From Fasciolopsis buskii (taxonomy: Eukaryota > Platyhelminthes > Trematoda > Plagiorchiida > Fasciolidae): a stretch of 64,000 bases of DNA. A model generated the notes under the pieces. It saw only the letters and a program-made list of their open reading frames with translations, was not told the DNA's origin and made no database searches. How positions within the stretch are numbered: position 1 is the stretch's first letter; every line of letters starts with the position of its first letter. Where the stretch lies: NCBI GenBank assembly GCA_008360955.1, contig LUCM01008738.1, forward strand, positions 1-64,000, written 5' to 3'. Positions 11,601 to 23,084 of the stretch are shown here, in pieces. A program made the translations under genes and the position numbers.

Positions 11601-14499
11601 CACTTTTCGCTGTGTATCGTAAATAAGAGGAAAGAACAATGACTTGGGAAAGATCAAGAAGGTCTTATTAACTTCTACATTGTTGATGGCTGCCAAATAA
11701 GGGCAGGACGGTGCAGCCCGTCTCCAAAAAATGTCACTGACTTAATTCTATAAGCTTGGAGGTTTGTTGGTACGATCACTGGGTTTTAGCTCACGTTGAT
11801 TTTTCTTTTTTCGTACAATTCACGTTAATCAAACAACTCCTTTGAAGGTCGCTATCCTGTTACTCACTATAAAAGGAACATTTCAATGATCAAAAAAGAT
11901 TTTGGGTGTAACCAGGTCAGAATAGTTAGCCAGATTTTGCCACGCCTCCAACCTTTGCTGCATTTATTTCGAATGTTAACCGTCTGACTGGAAAAGTTTG
12001 AAAAATGAGACTGATTTTATCCACGATAAAGACCTTTTGTACAAAATTTTGGACCCTGACTTTGGCTTGTGTGCCGACCTTATCCACAGACCAGAACAGT
12101 TCAAATACCGTGTCTTCTCAACTTTTGTGAAGATTTGTGAAACATCCAGTTACCTTCTAGAAGCTCTAAAGTCGGTCAGGTATATTTCACCCTTGCATTG
12201 CGCAAGTGTTTCTTACAGGATGAGACGAAAGATAAAAAATCGATGCCACAGTGCCCGTTGATGCATAAAAATTGCGTCTCGGTTGACGTTTACAATTCTC
12301 ATTAGTGTTTCTGACTCCGTTATTCTGTATTTCTCAAAGTCCAATACCACCTAGGTGTCAGATTTCAGAGCCAAATTTAATGTCGTCAACTGGATTCTGG
12401 TTAGGAAAATCTGAAAGTAGGAAAATCGGTGGGGTGATTATGAGAAATCGGAATTTTCGGCAAGTTGTTTAACCAAAGCGAAACAAGCTCCGTAAAATTC
12501 GAATACGCATGTCTGTTTCCAACAGATGCTGCCTATTTGCACTGATTTGTGGAGTTAAGAAACCCGAATGACCATTGCGACCCGAAACCCAAAACAGGCT
12601 AAATTCAACATTCATTTGGCTAGGACCAGTTAGAGAACATTTGAGGCTTATAGTGAGAAGATGCTACTGAATGTAAATCCTCTAATTGTGACTGATAAGG
12701 TCTAGGCAAGTACGACTTCCTTTGGACTGCCAGTAACAATGAGAGAAATTCCAAAAGCAGTACCCCGTTTTCTCATGCAAGTGATTCCGTCTATTCAATT
12801 TTCTTTTTCTCTGGACACTAATGCACGAGTATGCAAACAATCTGTCGTAAGTACACCAAGACTATTGTCGGTTTTGTGGCTCGCTTCATGAAACTAGATA
12901 TACCTGCACTATGCCATTCAAGTTCGACTGGTTTGAAGTAGAAATAGAAACGGTAGCGTCAGTAATACGGTTCAGATGTCGGATGGACAAGCCGTTTACA
13001 AAGCGATTTGTGAAGAAAGACAATGCGACGTCAAATTGCGCGTAACTAAAAATTTTTTTTCATACTACTCCACTATCTTCTTCCTAGATTGAAATATCGA
13101 GTAAATTGATCTGCCAATCATTCCAGAAGAGACCATTGATAAGCAGATGTTTGTAGCCTCATGGAAACAGGTGGAAAGATGTAGACGGTAAAATGATTAT
13201 GTGTGATCAATAACGCATAAATTCTTCAGTAAGAAAAACTAAGGAAGAAAGAGTCTTTAGTTGCATTTGAACTGACGGATGTCCTCGTGGAGGCACAGAG
13301 ATGTCTTAAATTCTAGAGGAAACTAGTCCATCAATTACCAGTCTGTAGAAATAAGAGTGACAGGTTTTGGGGCATGATTATCATCTGCCATCAAAACTAG
13401 GAAGTGAGTTTGTAATCCGGTGTAATGTTTGCAACATGTGCGGAGAAGCATGGTCACAGTTCTGAACTGCTTTTGAGGGAGGTATGGGACCGGGATTACT
13501 GGACTCGTTACTGCTGATTACTGAAATGAACGCAGATGTGCATAGATCTTATCGGGAAAGAATAAGGAGCAGTGAAACTCCTAATCAAACGTGAGAAGCA
13601 AAGTAGACTGGGATGAGTGCATTGCCCGGGTCCTGGAAGTCACAAGAATTTCGAAATGAATCATACTACTTTCAAGATGGTTGCATCCTGTGTCATGTGA
13701 CCTTACCATAAAATTTACCAAGGAATTGATTTTAGGCGGGTAATGAGTGCAGCGTTGGTCAGGTTTTGCTCCTGTTTGTTTTGTTTTCTGAACACAGTGC
13801 ATTGTAATTACTTCACTCAGGTATCTAGAACAAATTCTGAGACAAAATGAAATCACGAGTTTCCAAATAAAAAATGTAGTTTTTTTGATATTTCATTTTG
13901 CCATATTTTTAAAGCCCTGATCGCTTTGCTCGTTGACCTCAAAGCCTTCACATCTGATCTGTGCTAAAGAAAGATAATAATAATAAGCAGTAAAAAGTGT
14001 TAATGTTAGATAGGGTTCAAATGATTACATGGCGAACTTTTTCATGCAACCTTATGCATAGTGTAGGTGTCAGATCTAGTAAATCCTATTGATTAGCAAC
14101 AAAATGTTTTGGACTGAATCGTTTTGCGATTAAGTAGAATGAAATTTCGAAACCAGTTAGCCTCATTTGGAGTCTGCCCATGTACGTCGTTAAAGATTAG
14201 CTCACAAAAAGGAATAACAAGTAACAGGATAAATAATTAGATGGGGGAAACAATACGGCTGGGCTAAGTGCAGATTATAAGGTATTTAATCAGATGGGTC
14301 GTAAAACCAGCTGCTTAGAATTCTGCAACGGGAATAGCGATGTTTCAACATCACGAGCTCAAGGCTGAGAAAAAAGCTTCTTTCTAGCTACATTTCATTT
14401 AGTCAACGTCTTATGCACTAATCTTACCCAGACATAAGAGAATACAAAAAACTTTCACATAAACCCCCTAATCAGGGATGGGATTTCTGAATGGACAGA
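5652..14499. other. First part of the 20.5-kb PLD intron, nothing recognised
   Basis: No exon, mobile element or structured RNA could be recognised on either strand. Open frames here (for example 11280-11696 on the minus strand and 11998-12261 on the plus strand) are within the length expected by chance and match no family I know. The sequence is AT-rich with scattered short A/T runs. Old, fully eroded repeats could be present but cannot be seen by eye. Confidence 0.5.
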
Positions 14500-15760
14500 A
14501 CTCGCTTGGCCGGGCAAAACATGTCCCAATTGCCTTAATCTATTCCGATTCAATGCCTGCTTTAAATAGCCAACTCCAGGACCCGGTACCTTGCGTATGA
14601 CCTTTTAGTTATTGGTCAGTTTCTCCCACCGGTTTTCATATTCATTCTTACGGCTTACCTTCAGTTGATGCGGTAGCTGTTGACGCATCTTACTTATCGC
14701 TTTACAGTTAGGAAGCTGATGTCTCTGTCCTATTAGGCCAAGCGACCTTTATGAGATCCAATGTCCTTGGTGGATGTTGGATCTAAGAGCACCTATAAAA
14801 CCTGCTGCCATTTGCATGGCCTGCTTATTTACTGATCATCGAATTTCTTAATTCGTCGAATAGTTTCTGTTTGTAGCTATTGCGAACAGTCGAGTCAGAC
14901 AGACGCACTACGGCCAATCGAGTTTGAGGCCTGCGTCGATGACCGTTGAACTGCAGCAAAAATCGCACCAAAAATAACGCATGGTCCGATTTGACGTAAG
15001 TGGTCTATTACGACCTATAGTTCTGGACAGACTACGTGTCAAGCTAAAGTGTCATGTCCTTGTGCGACGCGAACTGCGTCGGAAATTAGTGACACATACG
15101 AATAAGTTATTGTCTGCACAAAAATGGAGAGACCTATCCACGTTACCTGGTCACTGAGACGGCAAAGCGCGATGCCCGCCTAAACATGCTTCCAATGCAC
15201 TTTGTCACGCGTCTACCCATTGACCTTGCAGACATAATCGGTTTTACCGTTTGAATAATGCCATCCTGTATAGCTCCTTGGGTCAAGTAAGCCGGCAAGC
15301 CGTTGCGTCAAGATGCTGTGACGGTAAGACTGTTTCACTCCTTACTAGAATCCAGGGTACATTGTTGTTCATTTTATCTATCCACAGCGAATAAGGCAAT
15401 TCCTGTAACCAAAGCGATCCAGCTCACCGTTTGCGATAAATTGAAGAAGCACACCAAATGAACTTTACCAACCAGATGCGATAAAGACGCACAAGAACAA
15501 TGAACCAGCATCCGGTATCAGACTAGTACCTTGAAACCCTTGGTCAATCGCTTTAACCAAACATCAAGTGCAAAATCTACAGTGATAGCGTATTGTATGG
15601 ATTTCCGAGCGCATGCTGCACCGCATCCGGGAATATTTAGAACAAGGAAGACCAAGCGCGTGTGGTTACCTCTAATCACGTGCTCACCGTGTTGGTGGAG
15701 AGTGAAATACAATATCAGAACTACCAACTGCGTGAACCAGCGTAGCAATTAAATGACAAG
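14500..15760. other. GC-richer intronic island, unidentified
   Basis: Base composition is richer in G and C than the flanks, and the text has the look of an old insertion, but no frame stays open for long and no protein motif is clear. A 76-codon minus frame (15518-15748) and its plus-strand counterpart overlap one another and are not recognisable. It may be an eroded mobile element. Confidence 0.3.
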
Positions 15761-18700
15761 TCTGAAAAAGTTATTTTTACATACGAGTGAGCGTGTGAAA
15801 GGAAATCAATCACTGACTGAACATGAGTTCCCACCGATTAATCTTAGGAGCTAAAAGATCACATGAGCACTGTTGTTCCGCAAGGCATCTGCTTTTGTCG
15901 GTAAAAGTTGAGGCAAGATGTAAGCGGCGGATTAAATAAAAAAGATATTTCTCATATTCACTGAAGGCAACCTTGTTCCAATTTGTACTTACACTCCTTC
16001 GTACCACGGTTATTCTAGTATGTGATCATGTGTATTGTGATATCGAGTCCCAGATGCTAGTGACAGTAAGCTTTGTGGTTACCGCGGGAGTTCAGAATAT
16101 GGACGGTTTTGGCATCCTAGGTTCAGGATAACCCTAAACATTCCTTGTTTCATTTAAGTAAGGAGATAGTAACTCATTTATCACCATACAACAATTCATA
16201 TATTTCAATTATGTAACACTAACGTGCTAATAGGTTCTCAATTTTGCATGACGACTTTTGAATTTGTAGTATAATGAGCAGGTAATATGACAAAAGAATG
16301 AGGCAAGAAAGGATGCCACTTGAGTTTCATGTTTGGAAAACGAAATTCCATGTACGGTGACCCGGTTGTTGCCCATTAGTCAACTAGACTTCTGTTTCAG
16401 GGAGTAAGTGATTCTCTAGCTATTCAACTCTTACCTATGCATCATTCTTTCCTAATGTGACGCATGATCGGTAGCTGCAAGCAAATCTGTTTTCTACCTT
16501 AGACTACCGCGACATAATCCGTTTCGCAAACAAAGCTCGCCTGTACTGCTTCCCCAAAGCTACTACACCTGTTGCCACCTTCCAATGTTTGAATCTTAAT
16601 TACTCCGTATTCGTTTAACCGTTCCCTTTTAGAACAGCCGCAGAAAGAGGGACGGAAAAATCCTGATCCCAACCCAATCACGAATGACGTGCAAAAGCAT
16701 ATGGCTGTATGCTCAACGACGTCTGTGGAAGAGGAGTGGACTGGGAGCCCAGAATGTCTTGCCTCGTCAGAAGGGCGTATGATTTGAGCAATCAGTCATC
16801 GGTGCCTAGTGGGTTGCCTAACTTTTAGATCGTCCAGCTGCCTTGAAGGTCTGACCATTAAGTAATAGGCTAGGGTTATGTCCTCCAGTTGAACCTCATC
16901 CTTTTGTTTGGGCAGCGGGGTAGTGCGAAGGCAACAGATGTATCATGGGTCCCCATAAAGAGCCACTGACGTGGAGGAGCAGGACAGAGAATCTCTAATG
17001 TGTGGCGAACCATACACTGTTTCCTCTTCTGTTATTTGAGCTCGGCGTTTTCAACACTCGCCAAGGTTGCGATGGTAAATGATCTGTACTCGGATTTGTG
17101 TGAATATAAACTTATAATGACATCTTATGTTAAAGGTCGGTTGTAAGTGCGTTGCAAATAGTATAAATGACTGTTTTTAGTCTGAATTATTTGCAATCTC
17201 TCCGCAGCTTGCATTCTCTCACGGAATTAGTTTTCGTGTCCGAAACACTTGGCATTCCAGTGGGGCCCAAAGACACCAGTCTAAAATCGGGTGGTCTAGT
17301 CCACGTCAAGCGAGACTCCTACACCGTCTTGTTGTTATTAGGTTAGACCAGATTTTCAAAGGCTCGCGGCTGGCAGCTCTGAGTTAGGAGTATTTTGGCA
17401 AGAAGGATTGCGTAATGTCAACGCCACAGACAATCCCCGGACTGCGGTATACAGCCGACATTGCGGAGGAGAAATCTCAGAGAAAAGGATATATTGAACT
17501 TCTTTCGTCCTGGTTCTGACGGCATTAGTTCTGTAGATAGGTTTTTGGTAAATGGATGGAATATGATTCTAGAGTCCCCAGTAATGGCATGTTTTATAGC
17601 TTAAATGTTGGTTTTGGAGACTTCGCGTTTTCTGAGTTTGTTAGTTTCATCACAGTTGTCAGCCGAACGGACACTGTGAGTGCATTTACAATAAAATTCA
17701 TGCTCATTAGTATTGAAAGCAGTCGTAATTTTTCATTTGTTCGTGTACGTGTTAACGTTGAATGATACGTCGACTTTTTATTCTTCTTTCAGATCACTCA
17801 GTCAAAATGCGCACTGCAAAATATTGTGCATAGACATCATGTGTTGATCTGTGTATGCGCTGCATGCCGTTGACAATGCATAATCTGGTCCGAGTAGGGA
17901 GCTAAACCCTCACTTTTGCTCATTCCAAATCAAAACCGCCTGTAATCACATTCAGAGGAGCACCGTCCCCGTGCAAGTAACACTTTAAACTTTGGCAAGT
18001 CAAGCTTGAAAAACCTTGTTTTTTATTGCCTTTTGGTTCTACCGTTTTTAGACCTGAATCTTTTCAGATGCTTACAAATTTTATTTCCACGAATACTACT
18101 TCCTCGTTGTACCGCGATAGATTCCCACAGCTGATTTGACTACTTCAGTGAAGGTCAAGGGAATCAGTTTTCGTATATTTCCGCATATATCTACCTGTTT
18201 GAGGTTTGATAGTCCTGCTAATGTACTTGTCCGAAACGGAAGTAATATTCAAACGATGCACAGTACTCAAAGTTCAGGAACGAACCCTTGCCCGTGTGTG
18301 AGTCCCAGTAAACTGGTTTGATTCGCTTTAGTGCAAAATTCGGGTTCCCATTTATGGATCAGTGAGGATGAATTTCATCGATTTTTCCTTCACTCCCGGA
18401 GTTATTTTGGTTTCTCAGGTATTGAGCTACTGTACATTTGTTCCAGTTCATTGTTTCTCTTGATTCTGGTCTTCATATGGCAAACTAATAGGAAGTTCCC
18501 TGAATGCACTATTTTTGACTAAACTGGATTTCGCTCGGTTATTAGATTTTCTTTCTGTCTTCAGTGTGAGCGAGTACCAAGTCAAGGAGATACTGTCGAG
18601 CAGTGCAAAGTTTATGCCCATTCATTTGGTCATTCTTTGGATCCATGTAGAATTCGCCAAGACTTCTGCACTTTCTTTACACAACGATTTTAGTCGTTCT

Positions 18701-20019
18701 TTCAAAATTATTCTAAGCGGCGAAATAAGACTTCCGTTGATCTACTGGTGTTATGAGTTATTGATATCTTCGAAGTTTAGAAGCACCTTCCAGTCACTTG
18801 GGATATTCCTAATCTGTGAAAATTTTATCTCCTAGATGAGTGATGCTCATGATTCTTTACCGTTTCGATATCGTAAAAAGTTTCGGTAATGCAGATCCCT
18901 GGATACCCGCCTTGTTGAATCACAACAAAATTTTCTGTTTCTGTTTTTGAATGCAGACTACTTCGGGACGTTTTGTATGGTTTTTGTAAGAGTTCACCTT
19001 TTGTTCGCTGCTTGTTTTCCCTAATAAGTTGAGGTACCCACGTTCGGCTGACAGTCCTTCCTACCAGTAGGACCGGAATTATCACCCATGCTCGATTATT
19101 TATTTCCGTGGTAAATTTGTTCGTACTGAAGATGTTGCTCATTGTAATTTGAGATTTCCAACATGAAATCCTTCAATACTGATGAACATGCGGTCCCATG
19201 TTTGGTTTAGTTTTGGATAGATTTTCGAGGACGCATTGTCACCGAGATTATGGAATGCAGCTTCTGCATGAAATTCAGATTTAAATAACACAATCACAAA
19301 ACTTAAATCAAGGATTATAAATCACCAAAAATAAGTACCAGATTTGGATTCGCTGCAGTTTGTTTCTTTGCTAGAACAAAAGGGTTGCTTGAGGTAACGA
19401 ACACAAAACTGATATCAAACAACACATTAATGCTCAAAATTACGGATTCCGTAGCAGCATCAAATGAGTTTGAGAGAAGTTACGTGCTTGATTCAGATTT
19501 TGTAGAGGTGCGAACACCGGTACTACACTACTAAATGAGCCACTGACACATCAATTAGGCTAGGAATTCGCTAGGGGTTTTGATGTAACTCAGGAAATTA
19601 GCCGAAGCATTCGTAAAAAATAGTGATGCTTTGCTCAAGTCCAGTTTCGGCCGATAACTGTCAGTCCGTATACTAAACAGTAATTGGAACACGGTGTACT
19701 TCAAACTGCACTGTACATAGCAATCTTTAGAATGTGGCAAACACAGTGAGAAAATTGATAAGACGCCATAGTTGGTTAGAAGCACTCATTTAACCTGAGG
19801 GCCAACCCAAATCATGAAATCTCTTCAAAAAGAGGATCTGTTCGACGGCGACCACCTAATAATGAGACTGCACCTTTACATAGTGTGACGGCTTGCATGC
19901 TTCCATGACCCAACAAGATATGCAGGATGGCTTATCTCAAGCGACAAGGTCAATAAAGTTGTCTCCTGATCATCCAGATTGCGGGTTGATCTGAGCTGCC
20001 AGCCCAGTCGGAAACATGA
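15761..20019. other. PLD intron, mostly featureless, with a GC-richer patch
   Basis: No gene recognised. A patch at about 16690-17520 is GC-richer and resembles untranslated retroposon DNA, without a readable domain. Between 18136 and 18835 three consecutive plus-strand frames occur, but none carries a motif I know. The rest is AT-rich. Confidence 0.35.
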
Positions 20020-20500
20020 GTGGAAGAATAATTGCCCCAGAGTAGATGAGCTCCCATTCAGCCACAAAACGCGGCCTTGCGGACATGCCCTTGATAGAAC
20101 CAAAGGCTTTGGTTGGAAACCTAAATCGTTCTTCTGCTTAGTCGCTAGACTTCCGAGGAGTATTCGCTCCAAAAGCCTCAATGAATGGCACAAACACAAC
20201 GAAATCCATACTGCATCGGTCGTCGCTCAGGATAATCGGGACTGCGCTATCCATTGCTTCGAGCAGGGTGGGTAGTGATAAGTGTACGTTTGCGCCGAGT
20301 TCCCGTACTGGATTACCGCCCCAATGCCTTGTGGATGTGTTTTTGAATTCGAAAGCTCCGGTTGGGGTTCTCAAAGTAAAACCCCTTCGTCGATGTGGAC
20401 AGCCACGAAGTACCGATAGCCCGAATGCTCCCAATATCTCTTTTGCAAAAGACCTTTCTAATTTCCGTTCTTCCAATGTAGGGACCACGCGAGTTGCCAT
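20020..20500 (-). pseudogene. Exostosin-like (EXTL3-type) gene fragment, broken
   Basis: Exostosins are Golgi glycosyltransferases that build heparan sulfate. On the minus strand one frame reads LSLPTLLEAMDSAVPIILSDD, then DFVVFVP, then past a TAA stop (20138-20140) MSARPRFVAEWELIYSGA. In order and spacing this follows the EXTL3/EXT exostosin pattern: LLEAL-x-x-G-AVPV-I/V-L, then a V-VP stretch, then R-x-RF-x-WE-x-Y-F-S about 50 residues later. The in-frame stop, and another stop just upstream of 20500, show it is broken. No intron interrupts it, so it may be a retrocopy or a decayed duplicate. It lies in the largest PLD intron, just before a Penelope-like element. The similarity is from memory of the family and is moderate. 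Confidence 0.5.
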
Positions 20501-20851
20501 GAGGAATTATAGCTCGATGGATTTATCTGATAGTGGCATTAGGGAAAGTAAGAAATAGTTTACAAGCATTAACTTAGCCTCCATCAGCCCAATGGAAATC
20601 CGTGAGGCGTGCTCGAATGAAATTCAAACTCAAACCCCCTGAGACGTAATGCGAGAAACCAGATGGATACTCCAACGATGAATGCTCCACAGTTCGAGAA
20701 AAACAGCGCCCAACGAAGGTATGTTCTGGATCTCTTGGATGTGGAAAAATCACCGTTTCAAAATGTTTGTTTCTAATATGCTTGCGAATCAGGTCAGAAG
20801 GAAAAGTGTCAAACTCCAGGGTACTCCGAACAAGACGAAACCACGGATTAA

Positions 20852-22815
20852 TTCACCGACCAATTCCGAGCGATATATACATAATTTTTCAACTGTGTCT
20901 ATAGACACCGCAGTTTTGAAATGTTATCACTAGAATTAAAGTTCTGTTGTAGCACCAAAAATAACGACCAACTAGATGTAGGGGTGCAATTTGGAAGTAT
21001 GTACACTCAAATTAGATTACTGATGGCAACATCACAAGAGACCATCGATGGAATCAGAAGTACATTGGTTGACTGCTCTCACCAGTATTAGTGCCTTCAT
21101 AAAAGTTTTAAGAATATCCTAAATGATTGACACAGCGAAGTGTTAAAAGTTTCAGGCATATTGATAATATTCTTGCTGCTAGACTCGATATAGTCTCCGG
21201 AGTTGTGCTGTTGAGTCGTCCTGACTACATTGGTAAGATAAACCACATTAAATGACGAAATGAAATATACCGATGCCAAGGGGGAAAAGGACTGGGCCAT
21301 AACGCTGAAAGAGCAACTAACTGTCACAGTACAAGAACTGAAAGATCAGAATTTGATTTCTGGTGGTATTTATGAACAGTTGCAACTCGCAGGCACTACC
21401 GTCTCTCGTCTATATGGTCTGCCGAAGATTCACAAATCAGGCATCCCACCAAGACCGATATTGGACATGGCTACTTCTCCTTACCACCTAGTCGCTCACT
21501 GGCCTGTGGATGTACTGGAACCAGTTCGTACAGAGATCGACTAATGCTGCATGAAGGATACTTTCCACTTCATAAAAGAGCGAGAAACGACGGCATTCAA
21601 AATGGTCTCTCCGGATGTACCGTCACTCTTGACCAACATCCCCTTTCTAGAAACGATCGACTACTTATAGCAATTTACTGCAGTAAAAAAATATAAATAA
21701 ATTATTTTGGCCGTCGTGGCTGAAGTAAAAGAACTGTTGTTAACATGCACTCAAGGCCCAATTTTCCTTCAGCAGTAAGCTTTATTGACAGACGGATGGA
21801 GTGTCAATGAGATCGTCTTTGGGACCGATGTATTCGTCACCAACCTGGAAAATGCTGCACTCTAGACCACCGTCTACTGTCGATATGTAGACATTTTTGT
21901 ATCGGTAGGCCGTGATGTACACTTAGAAACACTAGTTGTTAAGTATAGCCAGGCTCACAGTGCGTTCAGTTTTGAATGGGAAGGGGAGTGGGAAACTTTA
22001 TTTCATTTTCTGCACATGAAAGTCAGGAAGAAAAAGGATAGGAAGCTCACACGCCGCGTGTATGGAAAACCAACATGGAAAGAGAAGTACATTCACTTTG
22101 CCAGCTTCGTTCCTCTCAAGCGTAAACAAAACCTAGTCCGGTCATTAGAATCTCTTGTGCGAAATATTTGTTCCAGAGGAATATTGGAGAAAAATTTAGA
22201 CCAGATCGGATAGATATTGTTAAGTAATGGGTATCCGGAAAGTTTCATTATTAATTATATGCGGGAACTAACCAAGAAAACGTTGATATTGGCAACTAAA
22301 AGAAGAGACCTACACATGCAACCTCCTTTCAAAGATGCTACGTGTGAACTATTAGTTCGTAATCGCAAGCACTTTTTCTGTCGCCACATCAAGTCCATGT
22401 TTCACCAGTCCCTCTGTGATTTCTACGAATCTTAAAAACAGACTGCCTGTCCGTTCTTCATCTGTACTGACCTATTCATTCGCTTGTTCATGTTCGGAGA
22501 GCGATGTAGTTAAAACGACACAGTAGCTGTCTAAAAGGATCAACGAGCGCACACCTGCCTGAGTGAAGGCGGCAACAAGAAAACCCATATCTAGTGCGAT
22601 CTTGTCGCACCTAGCAGACAGAGGACACCAGATGCTTGAGGAGAACTTCAACGTGATCTACAGGCTAAGAACGAATTCGTCCAAAGATGTCCGTTAGCTT
22701 TATTCTGCAACAGCAGAATCAATGGCAATCAGGCCGTTAAACCAATCGCTATGTTCACAGAAGCCTTTAGTCAAATCACTCCAGTTACCTCGGCTGCGAT
22801 CCGGGAAAACCAGTC
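20852..22815 (+). mobile_element. Penelope-like retroelement, decayed
   Basis: A degenerate Penelope-like element with both enzyme domains in order. An N-terminal piece reads RYIHNFSTVSID at about 20868. The reverse transcriptase starts near 21190 and includes RLYGLPKIHKSGIPPRPIL (21260-21544), the family hallmark. Catalytic motif A survives as MVSPDVPSLLTNIP, where the family has SFDVVSLFTN. Motif C survives as YVDIFV in place of YVDD. Downstream are VYGKPTWKEKYIHFASFVPL and a GIY-YIG endonuclease remnant (SKRINERTPA, then ATAESMAIRPLNQSLCSQK near 22710). Several stops and frame changes separate these blocks, and a catalytic Asp is missing. It is antisense to the host PLD gene. Element ends are uncertain. 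Confidence 0.85.
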
Positions 22816-23084
22816 ATACCAAAAATAATACTGACTTTGATCTTTCGAGAGTGTCAGGAAGCAGTTAACCTATCTCATGTACTTCTTCAGTGGAGCAATC
22901 ACCACCAGGAGCAATCAGCAATCTGCCCATTCTATTTTTCAAATCTTACTCCACACATTATTTTCATCAACCAATCTAATTTTGACACTAATATTATTCA
23001 CTTGCGACAGCATCTGCCAGAGGAAGGAGTTAAGGAAAACGAGCTTGTTCGTTATCGTATTCCTCTTCACATTAATTTAACTTG
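22816..23084. other. Spacer between two retroelements
   Basis: A short stretch between the end of the Penelope-like element and the endonuclease of the next retroposon. It may be 5' untranslated sequence of the latter. Overlapping short plus-strand frames have no recognisable content. Confidence 0.3.

Noticed and set aside
11280..11696. Minus 138-codon frame in the large intron
   Set aside because: No domain, and about one frame of this size is expected by chance in this window.
18136..19142. Cluster of plus frames and a minus frame, tested as a decayed RT
   Set aside because: Only vague likeness to the region between NYRPI and QHGF on the minus strand; no catalytic motif found.
19979..20558. 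Two plus-strand frames opposite the exostosin-like fragment
   Set aside because: They look like shadows of the minus-strand fragment and match no family.
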